DNA of 64,000 nt from Mytilus edulis (GCF_963676685.1 NC_092344.1:92844749-92908748); one strand, 5' to 3'; positions 35,567 to 47,630 are shown, counted from the stretch's first letter. Notes: generated by a model not told the origin, from the letters alone. Numbers and translations: made by a program.

Positions 35567-36499
35567 TTAAAGTTTTTTATTTGTCGCAAATTCTATCATC
35601 TCATCTAGTCCTTTTCTCACATCATCAGTCATCAGTTTTGGTATAGTTCTTACATCACGGAAATCTTCAGTCAACACTTTGTTAAATTTATAGAACCCTC
35701 GGTCACTGCAATCGAGTATTTCAAATTCTTTATCATCTATATGATACAATATCAGACGATTCCTCAATGTTTTTCCGATCAATATTTCGTTGCGACCTCC
35801 TGATTGTTTCAAAACAAATTTTGGAATTAACTTAATATCAGTTGCAATATTTGACGGAAATGTTTGTTTACTTTTGTCCTTTTGTTCTACCATTCTATCG
35901 CGTTGAGATGTAACAGATAGAATATCACTGTAATTTACTTTCCTAAGCGGCGGAAATTCTGAAAGTACATTTCCTTTTGTTTTACATTTATCCTTTTCAA
36001 TTATGTCAATGGATAATCCACGTTTGTTTTTATTTACATTGTTTATTTCACTATTCAATGACACAGAACATTCTTTACCTGTATCGATTGAACACAGTTC
36101 TATATTTGGACGTTCTATACCGGTTTCAATGTTACCTGTACATGCAGTAGTGGAGGCCTCAGACGGGTTCTCTTCAATGTCCATTATATCTGATGTATTT
36201 GTTGCTACCGTTTCGTCCCGTATTTGATTTATTTCAAATGCACTATTCAAATGAATCACTTCGGTATGTTTTTCAATATTAGAAACACTATCAACAATAT
36301 TGTTATATTCCTTCATACGTTTTTTGTCACGATTGACAGTTGAATTAGACTTTCGTTTACTTTTATTGTTATCTTCATTTGAAAACATGATAGAAATACG
36401 TGCTCTGTCATTTTCACCATGCACGGTAAATGTTATATTTCTAAATTGTTCACAAGCATTTTCTATGGTGCTCATCAATAAAGATGGAAGTCTCTCCAT
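35567..36499 (-). CDS. ORF of the type 2 retroposon (copy a), ORF1-like protein of 310 aa
   Basis: The start is ATG at 36499 (A at -3, G at +4), the first ATG in the frame and the point where similarity to the type 1 protein begins. The N-terminal block reads MERLPSLLMSTIENA, then NITFTVHG and ARISIMF. A basic NLS-like stretch (SKRKSN, then RDKKRMKEY) follows. A long polar middle has no similarity to type 1. The C-terminal block has GFYKFNKVLTEDFRDVRT. Conserved ends with a free middle suggest two functional modules, for example a self-association or target/RNA-binding N-terminus. That is inference, and no named domain is recognised. The frame is intact, without the acidic run of type 1. Confidence 0.75.
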   Translation of the reverse strand: MERLPSLLMSTIENACEQFRNITFTVHGENDRARISIMFSNEDNNKSKRKSNSTVNRDKKRMKEYNNIVDSVSNIEKHTEVIHLNSAFEINQIRDETVATNTSDIMDIEENPSEASTTACTGNIETGIERPNIELCSIDTGKECSVSLNSEINNVNKNKRGLSIDIIEKDKCKTKGNVLSEFPPLRKVNYSDILSVTSQRDRMVEQKDKSKQTFPSNIATDIKLIPKFVLKQSGGRNEILIGKTLRNRLILYHIDDKEFEILDCSDRGFYKFNKVLTEDFRDVRTIPKLMTDDVRKGLDEMIEFATNKKL

Positions 36500-36700
36500 T
36501 ATAAAACAATTCACCTTCGGTGGCCTCTTTCTATACGACAATGTTTACAAATACGTAAAACATTACAAACGACAGTTTTGTCATAATTAAAGAAAACAAC
36601 TTACTTCTGATACAAGTTAGAATGTTTATATTCCAAAAATACGCTTGGAAATCCGAGCAATCACTTATAACATAGTAATTTTTCCTTAGACATAAACAAC

Positions 36701-36706
36701 ACGTCC
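36701..36706 (-). promoter_or_regulatory. Downstream promoter-like motif GGACGT of type 2 copy a
   Basis: Same motif and almost the same distance from the 5' end as in type 1, inside a conserved 5' block that also has ACCTTT and ATT. Confidence 0.45.
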
Positions 36707-36991
36707 AGTCAATTAAAGGTCCACTCGACCACCCCACCTTTCATTATTCATCTAAAATCTAGCTGGGTTTCTTTTACCAGAAATCAATTACCAGAACATA
36801 TATCCCTAAAATTTTAGTTCAATAGATCGAAAATGTGCATAAACCCTTAACAGAACATATATCCATGACATAGTCCTCCACTACAATTACTATATAATTA
36901 CACATTTATAAGTCTTTTTGATGATAACCTTAGGTCTATCAGTGACAAGATGAGAATAAAACTCTATTTTCTTCTTGCAAAAATTATGCCA

Positions 36992-37008
36992 CGTCCCTGG
37001 GTGGGCTC

Positions 37009-37048
<40 letters not shown>

Positions 37049-37065
37049 AATTGCGCCACAGAGAC
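36992..37065 (-). tRNA. tRNA-Asn-GTT: tRNA-Asn (GTT), array position 52
   Basis: As position 1; first copy after type 2 copy a. Confidence 0.97.
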
Positions 37066-37527
37066 TCGCATGTCAAGCTTTAGAATTTTTAGGTAGTGAT
37101 GTTTTTACCTGGACATTTGTCATATGCATGTATACCGTATACAACATATTGAAGGATGAATTATATTGACCAATTGATTATAACGGTCTAATCGACACTA
37201 TCTTACACATATATTGATGTTGTCACATGTAATGCATTCCATCTTTAAAAAATTCGACCGGGCGTTTATTAGCCTTTCATTATTCATCTAAAATCTAGCT
37301 GGGTTTCTTTTACCAGAAATCAATTACCAGAACATATATCCCTAAAATTTTAGTTCAATAGATCGAAAATGTGCATAAACCCTTAACAGAACATATATCC
37401 ATGACATAGTCCTCCACTACAATTACTATATAATTACACATTTATAAGTCTTTTTGATGATAACCTTAGGTCTATCAGTGACAAGATGAGAATAAAACTC
37501 TATTTTCTTCTTGCAAAAATTATGCCA

Positions 37528-37544
37528 CGTCCCTGGGTGGGCTC

Positions 37545-37584
<40 letters not shown>

Positions 37585-37601
37585 AATTGCGCCACAGAGA
37601 C
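37528..37601 (-). tRNA. tRNA-Asn-GTT: tRNA-Asn (GTT), array position 53
   Basis: As position 1. Confidence 0.97.
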
Positions 37602-38063
37602 TCGCATGTCAAGCTTTAGAATTTTTAGGTAGTGATGTTTTTACCTGGACATTTGTCATATGCATGTATACCGTATACAACATATTGAAGGATGAATTAT
37701 ATTGACCAATTGATTATAACGGTCTAATCGACACTATCTTACACATATATTGATGTTGTCACATGTAATGCATTCCATCTTTAAAAAATTCGACCGGGCG
37801 TTTATTAGCCTTTCATTATTCATCTAAAATCTAGCTGGGTTTCTTTTACCAGAAATCAATTACCAGAACATATATCCCTAAAATTTTAGTTCAATAGATC
37901 GAAAATGTGCATAAACCCTTAACAGAACATATATCCATGACATAGTCCTCCACTACAATTACTATATAATTACACATTTATAAGTCTTTTTGATGATAAC
38001 CTTAGGTCTATCAGTGACAAGATGAGAATAAAACTCTATTTTCTTCTTGCAAAAATTATGCCA

Positions 38064-38080
38064 CGTCCCTGGGTGGGCTC

Positions 38081-38120
<40 letters not shown>

Positions 38121-38137
38121 AATTGCGCCACAGAGAC
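38064..38137 (-). tRNA. tRNA-Asn-GTT: tRNA-Asn (GTT), array position 54
   Basis: As position 1. Confidence 0.97.
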
Positions 38138-38599
38138 TCGCATGTCAAGCTTTAGAATTTTTAGGTAGTGATGTTTTTACCTGGACATTTGTCATATGCA
38201 TGTATACCGTATACAACATATTGAAGGATGAATTATATTGACCAATTGATTATAACGGTCTAATCGACACTATCTTACACATATATTGATGTTGTCACAT
38301 GTAATGCATTCCATCTTTAAAAAATTCGACCGGGCGTTTATTAGCCTTTCATTATTCATCTAAAATCTAGCTGGGTTTCTTTTACCAGAAATCAATTACC
38401 AGAACATATATCCCTAAAATTTTAGTTCAATAGATCGAAAATGTGCATAAACCCTTAACAGAACATATATCCATGACATAGTCCTCCACTACAATTACTA
38501 TATAATTACACATTTATAAGTCTTTTTGATGATAACCTTAGGTCTATCAGTGACAAGATGAGAATAAAACTCTATTTTCTTCTTGCAAAAATTATGCCA

Positions 38600-38616
38600 C
38601 GTCCCTGGGTGGGCTC

Positions 38617-38656
<40 letters not shown>

Positions 38657-38673
38657 AATTGCGCCACAGAGAC
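38600..38673 (-). tRNA. tRNA-Asn-GTT: tRNA-Asn (GTT), array position 55
   Basis: As position 1. Confidence 0.97.
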
Positions 38674-39135
38674 TCGCATGTCAAGCTTTAGAATTTTTAG
38701 GTAGTGATGTTTTTACCTGGACATTTGTCATATGCATGTATACCGTATACAACATATTGAAGGATGAATTATATTGACCAATTGATTATAACGGTCTAAT
38801 CGACACTATCTTACACATATATTGATGTTGTCACATGTAATGCATTCCATCTTTAAAAAATTCGACCGGGCGTTTATTAGCCTTTCATTATTCATCTAAA
38901 ATCTAGCTGGGTTTCTTTTACCAGAAATCAATTACCAGAACATATATCCCTAAAATTTTAGTTCAATAGATCGAAAATGTGCATAAACCCTTAACAGAAC
39001 ATATATCCATGACATAGTCCTCCACTACAATTACTATATAATTACACATTTATAAGTCTTTTTGATGATAACCTTAGGTCTATCAGTGACAAGATGAGAA
39101 TAAAACTCTATTTTCTTCTTGCAAAAATTATGCCA

Positions 39136-39152
39136 CGTCCCTGGGTGGGCTC

Positions 39153-39192
<40 letters not shown>

Positions 39193-39209
39193 AATTGCGC
39201 CACAGAGAC
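39136..39209 (-). tRNA. tRNA-Asn-GTT: tRNA-Asn (GTT), array position 56
   Basis: As position 1. Confidence 0.97.
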
Positions 39210-39671
39210 TCGCATGTCAAGCTTTAGAATTTTTAGGTAGTGATGTTTTTACCTGGACATTTGTCATATGCATGTATACCGTATACAACATATTGAAGGA
39301 TGAATTATATTGACCAATTGATTATAACGGTCTAATCGACACTATCTTACACATATATTGATGTTGTCACATGTAATGCATTCCATCTTTAAAAAATTCG
39401 ACCGGGCGTTTATTAGCCTTTCATTATTCATCTAAAATCTAGCTGGGTTTCTTTTACCAGAAATCAATTACCAGAACATATATCCCTAAAATTTTAGTTC
39501 AATAGATCGAAAATGTGCATAAACCCTTAACAGAACATATATCCATGACATAGTCCTCCACTACAATTACTATATAATTACACATTTATAAGTCTTTTTG
39601 ATGATAACCTTAGGTCTATCAGTGACAAGATGAGAATAAAACTCTATTTTCTTCTTGCAAAAATTATGCCA

Positions 39672-39688
39672 CGTCCCTGGGTGGGCTC

Positions 39689-39728
<40 letters not shown>

Positions 39729-39745
39729 AATTGCGCCACAGAGAC
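39672..39745 (-). tRNA. tRNA-Asn-GTT: tRNA-Asn (GTT), array position 57
   Basis: As position 1. Confidence 0.97.
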
Positions 39746-40207
39746 TCGCATGTCAAGCTTTAGAATTTTTAGGTAGTGATGTTTTTACCTGGACATTTGT
39801 CATATGCATGTATACCGTATACAACATATTGAAGGATGAATTATATTGACCAATTGATTATAACGGTCTAATCGACACTATCTTACACATATATTGATGT
39901 TGTCACATGTAATGCATTCCATCTTTAAAAAATTCGACCGGGCGTTTATTAGCCTTTCATTATTCATCTAAAATCTAGCTGGGTTTCTTTTACCAGAAAT
40001 CAATTACCAGAACATATATCCCTAAAATTTTAGTTCAATAGATCGAAAATGTGCATAAACCCTTAACAGAACATATATCCATGACATAGTCCTCCACTAC
40101 AATTACTATATAATTACACATTTATAAGTCTTTTTGATGATAACCTTAGGTCTATCAGTGACAAGATGAGAATAAAACTCTATTTTCTTCTTGCAAAAAT
40201 TATGCCA

Positions 40208-40224
40208 CGTCCCTGGGTGGGCTC

Positions 40225-40264
<40 letters not shown>

Positions 40265-40281
40265 AATTGCGCCACAGAGAC
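40208..40281 (-). tRNA. tRNA-Asn-GTT: tRNA-Asn (GTT), array position 58
   Basis: As position 1. Confidence 0.97.
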
Positions 40282-40743
40282 TCGCATGTCAAGCTTTAGA
40301 ATTTTTAGGTAGTGATGTTTTTACCTGGACATTTGTCATATGCATGTATACCGTATACAACATATTGAAGGATGAATTATATTGACCAATTGATTATAAC
40401 GGTCTAATCGACACTATCTTACACATATATTGATGTTGTCACATGTAATGCATTCCATCTTTAAAAAATTCGACCGGGCGTTTATTAGCCTTTCATTATT
40501 CATCTAAAATCTAGCTGGGTTTCTTTTACCAGAAATCAATTACCAGAACATATATCCCTAAAATTTTAGTTCAATAGATCGAAAATGTGCATAAACCCTT
40601 AACAGAACATATATCCATGACATAGTCCTCCACTACAATTACTATATAATTACACATTTATAAGTCTTTTTGATGATAACCTTAGGTCTATCAGTGACAA
40701 GATGAGAATAAAACTCTATTTTCTTCTTGCAAAAATTATGCCA

Positions 40744-40760
40744 CGTCCCTGGGTGGGCTC

Positions 40761-40795
<35 letters not shown>
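40744..40795 (-). pseudogene. tRNA-Asn array position 59, 3' part only
   Basis: Cut by type 2 copy b; duplicate of position 51. Confidence 0.95.
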
Positions 40796-40796
<1 letters not shown>

Positions 40797-41381
40797 TTTT
40801 TTTTTATCTTTATTATAATCAAACATCGTATTTACATATCACAGTTCAGAATTACACATCAATAAAAACAATATTATCAATTATTGTCCTTTCTCTGAAA
40901 AGAAACATTCAATATTCTACATTTACAATTCATATGCGTGAAATATTTCTCACGAACACAATTATCTGCATGACTATATACTCATATATAGATATCATAT
41001 CATATTCTATAGAAACATATTCATATACTTATATTCTAACTCACTCTTATCTACCATTCAGCACATACATTCAAATTGATAAAAAGCTTACACAGAATAC
41101 AAAGAAAAATTAGAGTGAAAAATGATTATGACGTCTTATTTTCCGACGGAGGACAAAAAATAATACAATAGAAATATTGTTCGCACTGGGCTGGATTCCA
41201 TTCCACAACGCAATCAAAATTCGTAGTATTAAATATCGAGTCAATCATCAGCTATTTTAAGACATTCAAACAGAGCACAAAAATTATCAAAATATTTTGA
41301 AAAACTTTTTCACAACATTCTCGCAAACACCATACAAACTATCTCTCTTACAAATCAACATATAATAAAATAATAAAACAA

Positions 41382-42314
41382 TTAAAGTTTTTTATTTGTC
41401 GCAAATTCTATCATCTCATCTAGTCCTTTTCTCACATCATCAGTCATCAGTTTTGGTATAGTTCTTACATCACGGAAATCTTCAGTCAACACTTTGTTAA
41501 ATTTATAGAACCCTCGGTCACTGCAATCGAGTATTTCAAATTCTTTATCATCTATATGATACAATATCAGACGATTCCTCAATGTTTTTCCGATCAATAT
41601 TTCGTTGCGACCTCCTGATTGTTTCAAAACAAATTTTGGAATTAACTTAATATCAGTTGCAATATTTGACGGAAATGTTTGTTTACTTTTGTCCTTTTGT
41701 TCTACCATTCTATCGCGTTGAGATGTAACAGATAGAATATCACTGTAATTTACTTTCCTAAGCGGCGGAAATTCTGAAAGTACATTTCCTTTTGTTTTAC
41801 ATTTATCCTTTTCAATTATGTCAATGGATAATCCACGTTTGTTTTTATTTACATTGTTTATTTCACTATTCAATGACACAGAACATTCTTTACCTGTATC
41901 GATTGAACACAGTTCTATATTTGGACGTTCTATACCGGTTTCAATGTTACCTGTACATGCAGTAGTGGAGGCCTCAGACGGGTTCTCTTCAATGTCCATT
42001 ATATCTGATGTATTTGTTGCTACCGTTTCGTCCCGTATTTGATTTATTTCAAATGCACTATTCAAATGAATCACTTCGGTATGTTTTTCAATATTAGAAA
42101 CACTATCAACAATATTGTTATATTCCTTCATACGTTTTTTGTCACGATTGACAGTTGAATTAGACTTTCGTTTACTTTTATTGTTATCTTCATTTGAAAA
42201 CATGATAGAAATACGTGCTCTGTCATTTTCACCATGCACGGTAAATGTTATATTTCTAAATTGTTCACAAGCATTTTCTATGGTGCTCATCAATAAAGAT
42301 GGAAGTCTCTCCAT
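41382..42314 (-). CDS. ORF of the type 2 retroposon (copy b), ORF1-like protein of 310 aa
   Basis: The same protein as at 35567-36499 with no residue difference. The start is the ATG at 42314 by the same reasoning. Confidence 0.75.
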   Translation of the reverse strand: MERLPSLLMSTIENACEQFRNITFTVHGENDRARISIMFSNEDNNKSKRKSNSTVNRDKKRMKEYNNIVDSVSNIEKHTEVIHLNSAFEINQIRDETVATNTSDIMDIEENPSEASTTACTGNIETGIERPNIELCSIDTGKECSVSLNSEINNVNKNKRGLSIDIIEKDKCKTKGNVLSEFPPLRKVNYSDILSVTSQRDRMVEQKDKSKQTFPSNIATDIKLIPKFVLKQSGGRNEILIGKTLRNRLILYHIDDKEFEILDCSDRGFYKFNKVLTEDFRDVRTIPKLMTDDVRKGLDEMIEFATNKKL

Positions 42315-42515
42315 TATAAAACAATTCACCTTCGGTGGCCTCTTTCTATACGACAATGTTTACAAATACGTAAAACATTACAAACGACAGTTTTGTCATA
42401 ATTAAAGAAAACAACTTACTTCTGATACAAGTTAGAATGTTTATATTCCAAAAATACGCTTGGAAATCCGAGCAATCACTTATAACATAGTAATTTTTCC
42501 TTAGACATAAACAAC

Positions 42516-42521
42516 ACGTCC
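42516..42521 (-). promoter_or_regulatory. Downstream promoter-like motif GGACGT of type 2 copy b
   Basis: Duplicate of the motif at 36701-36706. Confidence 0.4.
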
Positions 42522-42806
42522 AGTCAATTAAAGGTCCACTCGACCACCCCACCTTTCATTATTCATCTAAAATCTAGCTGGGTTTCTTTTACCAGAAATC
42601 AATTACCAGAACATATATCCCTAAAATTTTAGTTCAATAGATCGAAAATGTGCATAAACCCTTAACAGAACATATATCCATGACATAGTCCTCCACTACA
42701 ATTACTATATAATTACACATTTATAAGTCTTTTTGATGATAACCTTAGGTCTATCAGTGACAAGATGAGAATAAAACTCTATTTTCTTCTTGCAAAAATT
42801 ATGCCA

Positions 42807-42823
42807 CGTCCCTGGGTGGGCTC

Positions 42824-42863
<40 letters not shown>

Positions 42864-42880
42864 AATTGCGCCACAGAGAC
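42807..42880 (-). tRNA. tRNA-Asn-GTT: tRNA-Asn (GTT), array position 60
   Basis: As position 1; first copy after type 2 copy b. Confidence 0.97.
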
Positions 42881-43342
42881 TCGCATGTCAAGCTTTAGAA
42901 TTTTTAGGTAGTGATGTTTTTACCTGGACATTTGTCATATGCATGTATACCGTATACAACATATTGAAGGATGAATTATATTGACCAATTGATTATAACG
43001 GTCTAATCGACACTATCTTACACATATATTGATGTTGTCACATGTAATGCATTCCATCTTTAAAAAATTCGACCGGGCGTTTATTAGCCTTTCATTATTC
43101 ATCTAAAATCTAGCTGGGTTTCTTTTACCAGAAATCAATTACCAGAACATATATCCCTAAAATTTTAGTTCAATAGATCGAAAATGTGCATAAACCCTTA
43201 ACAGAACATATATCCATGACATAGTCCTCCACTACAATTACTATATAATTACACATTTATAAGTCTTTTTGATGATAACCTTAGGTCTATCAGTGACAAG
43301 ATGAGAATAAAACTCTATTTTCTTCTTGCAAAAATTATGCCA

Positions 43343-43359
43343 CGTCCCTGGGTGGGCTC

Positions 43360-43399
<40 letters not shown>

Positions 43400-43416
43400 A
43401 ATTGCGCCACAGAGAC
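43343..43416 (-). tRNA. tRNA-Asn-GTT: tRNA-Asn (GTT), array position 61
   Basis: As position 1. Confidence 0.97.
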
Positions 43417-43878
43417 TCGCATGTCAAGCTTTAGAATTTTTAGGTAGTGATGTTTTTACCTGGACATTTGTCATATGCATGTATACCGTATACAACATAT
43501 TGAAGGATGAATTATATTGACCAATTGATTATAACGGTCTAATCGACACTATCTTACACATATATTGATGTTGTCACATGTAATGCATTCCATCTTTAAA
43601 AAATTCGACCGGGCGTTTATTAGCCTTTCATTATTCATCTAAAATCTAGCTGGGTTTCTTTTACCAGAAATCAATTACCAGAACATATATCCCTAAAATT
43701 TTAGTTCAATAGATCGAAAATGTGCATAAACCCTTAACAGAACATATATCCATGACATAGTCCTCCACTACAATTACTATATAATTACACATTTATAAGT
43801 CTTTTTGATGATAACCTTAGGTCTATCAGTGACAAGATGAGAATAAAACTCTATTTTCTTCTTGCAAAAATTATGCCA

Positions 43879-43895
43879 CGTCCCTGGGTGGGCTC

Positions 43896-43935
<40 letters not shown>

Positions 43936-43952
43936 AATTGCGCCACAGAGAC
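43879..43952 (-). tRNA. tRNA-Asn-GTT: tRNA-Asn (GTT), array position 62
   Basis: As position 1. Confidence 0.97.
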
Positions 43953-44414
43953 TCGCATGTCAAGCTTTAGAATTTTTAGGTAGTGATGTTTTTACCTGGA
44001 CATTTGTCATATGCATGTATACCGTATACAACATATTGAAGGATGAATTATATTGACCAATTGATTATAACGGTCTAATCGACACTATCTTACACATATA
44101 TTGATGTTGTCACATGTAATGCATTCCATCTTTAAAAAATTCGACCGGGCGTTTATTAGCCTTTCATTATTCATCTAAAATCTAGCTGGGTTTCTTTTAC
44201 CAGAAATCAATTACCAGAACATATATCCCTAAAATTTTAGTTCAATAGATCGAAAATGTGCATAAACCCTTAACAGAACATATATCCATGACATAGTCCT
44301 CCACTACAATTACTATATAATTACACATTTATAAGTCATTTTGATGATAACCTTAGGTCTATCAGTGACAAGATGAGAATAAAACTCTATTTTCTTCTTG
44401 CAAAAATTATGCCA

Positions 44415-44431
44415 CGTCCCTGGGTGGGCTC

Positions 44432-44471
<40 letters not shown>

Positions 44472-44488
44472 AATTGCGCCACAGAGAC
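44415..44488 (-). tRNA. tRNA-Asn-GTT: tRNA-Asn (GTT), array position 63
   Basis: As position 1. Private T to A at 44338 in the 3' flank, and C to T at 44559 in the spacer on the 5' side (shared with 46167). Confidence 0.97.
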
Positions 44489-44950
44489 TCGCATGTCAAG
44501 CTTTAGAATTTTTAGGTAGTGATGTTTTTACCTGGACATTTGTCATATGCATGTATACTGTATACAACATATTGAAGGATGAATTATATTGACCAATTGA
44601 TTATAACGGTCTAATCGACACTATCTTACACATATATTGATGTTGTCACATGTAATGCATTCCATCTTTAAAAAATTCGACCGGGCGTTTATTAGCCTTT
44701 CATTATTCATCTAAAATCTAGCTGGGTTTCTTTTACCAGAAATCAATTACCAGAACATATATCCCTAAAATTTTAGTTCAATAGATCGAAAATGTGCATA
44801 AACCCTTAACAGAACATATATCCATGACATAGTCCTCCACTACAATTACTATATAATTACACATTTATAAGTCTTTTTGATGATAACCTTAGGTCTATCA
44901 GTGACAAGATGAGAATAAAACTCTATTTTCTTCTTGCAAAAATTATGCCA

Positions 44951-44967
44951 CGTCCCTGGGTGGGCTC

Positions 44968-45007
<40 letters not shown>

Positions 45008-45024
45008 AATTGCGCCACAGAGAC
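44951..45024 (-). tRNA. tRNA-Asn-GTT: tRNA-Asn (GTT), array position 64
   Basis: As position 1. Confidence 0.97.
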
Positions 45025-45486
45025 TCGCATGTCAAGCTTTAGAATTTTTAGGTAGTGATGTTTTTACCTGGACATTTGTCATATGCATGTATACCGTATA
45101 CAACATATTGAAGGATGAATTATATTGACCAATTGATTATAACGGTCTAATCGACACTATCTTACACATATATTGATGTTGTCACATGTAATGCATTCCA
45201 TCTTTAAAAAATTCGACCGGGCGTTTATTAGCCTTTCATTATTCATCTAAAATCTAGCTGGGTTTCTTTTACCAGAAATCAATTACCAGAACATATATCC
45301 CTAAAATTTTAGTTCAATAGATCGAAAATGTGCATAAACCCTTAACAGAACATATATCCATGACATAGTCCTCCACTACAATTACTATATAATTACACAT
45401 TTATAAGTCTTTTTGATGATAACCTTAGGTCTATCAGTGACAAGATGAGAATAAAACTCTATTTTCTTCTTGCAAAAATTATGCCA

Positions 45487-45503
45487 CGTCCCTGGGTGGG
45501 CTC

Positions 45504-45543
<40 letters not shown>

Positions 45544-45560
45544 AATTGCGCCACAGAGAC
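45487..45560 (-). tRNA. tRNA-Asn-GTT: tRNA-Asn (GTT), array position 65
   Basis: As position 1. Confidence 0.97.
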
Positions 45561-46022
45561 TCGCATGTCAAGCTTTAGAATTTTTAGGTAGTGATGTTTT
45601 TACCTGGACATTTGTCATATGCATGTATACCGTATACAACATATTGAAGGATGAATTATATTGACCAATTGATTATAACGGTCTAATCGACACTATCTTA
45701 CACATATATTGATGTTGTCACATGTAATGCATTCCATCTTTAAAAAATTCGACCGGGCGTTTATTAGCCTTTCATTATTCATCTAAAATCTAGCTGGGTT
45801 TCTTTTACCAGAAATCAATTACCAGAACATATATCCCTAAAATTTTAGTTCAATAGATCGAAAATGTGCATAAACCCTTAACAGAACATATATCCATGAC
45901 ATAGTCCTCCACTACAATTACTATATAATTACACATTTATAAGTCTTTTTGATGATAACCTTAGGTCTATCAGTGACAAGATGAGAATAAAACTCTATTT
46001 TCTTCTTGCAAAAATTATGCCA

Positions 46023-46039
46023 CGTCCCTGGGTGGGCTC

Positions 46040-46079
<40 letters not shown>

Positions 46080-46096
46080 AATTGCGCCACAGAGAC
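46023..46096 (-). tRNA. tRNA-Asn-GTT: tRNA-Asn (GTT), array position 66
   Basis: As position 1. The 5'-side spacer has C to T at 46167, the same change as three units earlier. Confidence 0.97.
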
Positions 46097-46558
46097 TCGC
46101 ATGTCAAGCTTTAGAATTTTTAGGTAGTGATGTTTTTACCTGGACATTTGTCATATGCATGTATACTGTATACAACATATTGAAGGATGAATTATATTGA
46201 CCAATTGATTATAACGGTCTAATCGACACTATCTTACACATATATTGATGTTGTCACATGTAATGCATTCCATCTTTAAAAAATTCGACCGGGCGTTTAT
46301 TAGCCTTTCATTATTCATCTAAAATCTAGCTGGGTTTCTTTTACCAGAAATCAATTACCAGAACATATATCCCTAAAATTTTAGTTCAATAGATCGAAAA
46401 TGTGCATAAACCCTTAACAGAACATATATCCATGACATAGTCCTCCACTACAATTACTATATAATTACACATTTATAAGTCTTTTTGATGATAACCTTAG
46501 GTCTATCAGTGACAAGATGAGAATAAAACTCTATTTTCTTCTTGCAAAAATTATGCCA

Positions 46559-46575
46559 CGTCCCTGGGTGGGCTC

Positions 46576-46615
<40 letters not shown>

Positions 46616-46632
46616 AATTGCGCCACAGAGAC
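46559..46632 (-). tRNA. tRNA-Asn-GTT: tRNA-Asn (GTT), array position 67
   Basis: As position 1. Confidence 0.97.
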
Positions 46633-47094
46633 TCGCATGTCAAGCTTTAGAATTTTTAGGTAGTGATGTTTTTACCTGGACATTTGTCATATGCATGTAT
46701 ACCGTATACAACATATTGAAGGATGAATTATATTGACCAATTGATTATAACGGTCTAATCGACACTATCTTACACATATATTGATGTTGTCACATGTAAT
46801 GCATTCCATCTTTAAAAAATTCGACCGGGCGTTTATTAGCCTTTCATTATTCATCTAAAATCTAGCTGGGTTTCTTTTACCAGAAATCAATTACCAGAAC
46901 ATATATCCCTAAAATTTTAGTTCAATAGATCGAAAATGTGCATAAACCCTTAACAGAACATATATCCATGACATAGTCCTCCACTACAATTACTATATAA
47001 TTACACATTTATAAGTCTTTTTGATGATAACCTTAGGTCTATCAGTGACAAGATGAGAATAAAACTCTATTTTCTTCTTGCAAAAATTATGCCA

Positions 47095-47111
47095 CGTCCC
47101 TGGGTGGGCTC

Positions 47112-47151
<40 letters not shown>

Positions 47152-47168
47152 AATTGCGCCACAGAGAC
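47095..47168 (-). tRNA. tRNA-Asn-GTT: tRNA-Asn (GTT), array position 68
   Basis: As position 1. Confidence 0.97.
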
Positions 47169-47630
47169 TCGCATGTCAAGCTTTAGAATTTTTAGGTAGT
47201 GATGTTTTTACCTGGACATTTGTCATATGCATGTATACCGTATACAACATATTGAAGGATGAATTATATTGACCAATTGATTATAACGGTCTAATCGACA
47301 CTATCTTACACATATATTGATGTTGTCACATGTAATGCATTCCATCTTTAAAAAATTCGACCGGGCGTTTATTAGCCTTTCATTATTCATCTAAAATCTA
47401 GCTGGGTTTCTTTTACCAGAAATCAATTACCAGAACATATATCCCTAAAATTTTAGTTCAATAGATCGAAAATGTGCATAAACCCTTAACAGAACATATA
47501 TCCATGACATAGTCCTCCACTACAATTACTATATAATTACACATTTATAAGTCTTTTTGATGATAACCTTAGGTCTATCAGTGACAAGATGAGAATAAAA
47601 CTCTATTTTCTTCTTGCAAAAATTATGCCA

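Larger units (their letters stand above)
34981..36737 (-). mobile_element. Type 2 tRNA-targeted retroposon, copy a
   Basis: About 1757 bases on the minus strand: 5' end GTGGGGTGGTCGAG, 5' UTR of about 240 bases, one ORF, 3' UTR of about 586 bases, AATAAAGAT and a 10-base A tail abutting GCGC of tRNA-Asn, the same junction as type 1. The right flank resumes in the array spacer at CCTTTCATTATTC, not in the tRNA. About 254 array bases, including the tRNA 5' half and the second target duplication, are missing. The six-base CCTTTC is present at both expected ends of the gap (microhomology). No RT is encoded. Confidence 0.87.
34981..40795. repeat. 5815-base duplicated block, copy A
   Basis: Type 2 element plus the following 7.5 array units. 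The next block (from 40796) starts with the same element at the same junction 5815 bases later. The element copies, including the junction scar, are identical by eye. Confidence 0.9.
40796..42552 (-). mobile_element. Type 2 tRNA-targeted retroposon, copy b
   Basis: Identical by eye to copy a, including the A-tail length and the 5' junction scar (CCCCACCTTTCATTATTC). It therefore arose by duplication of the array segment, not by a second insertion. Confidence 0.87.

Noticed and set aside
36003-36737. Plus- and minus-strand frames of 68-96 codons overlapping the type 2 ORF (also 41818-42552)
   Set aside because: Shadows of the real minus-strand ORF, or 5' UTR/flank reading.
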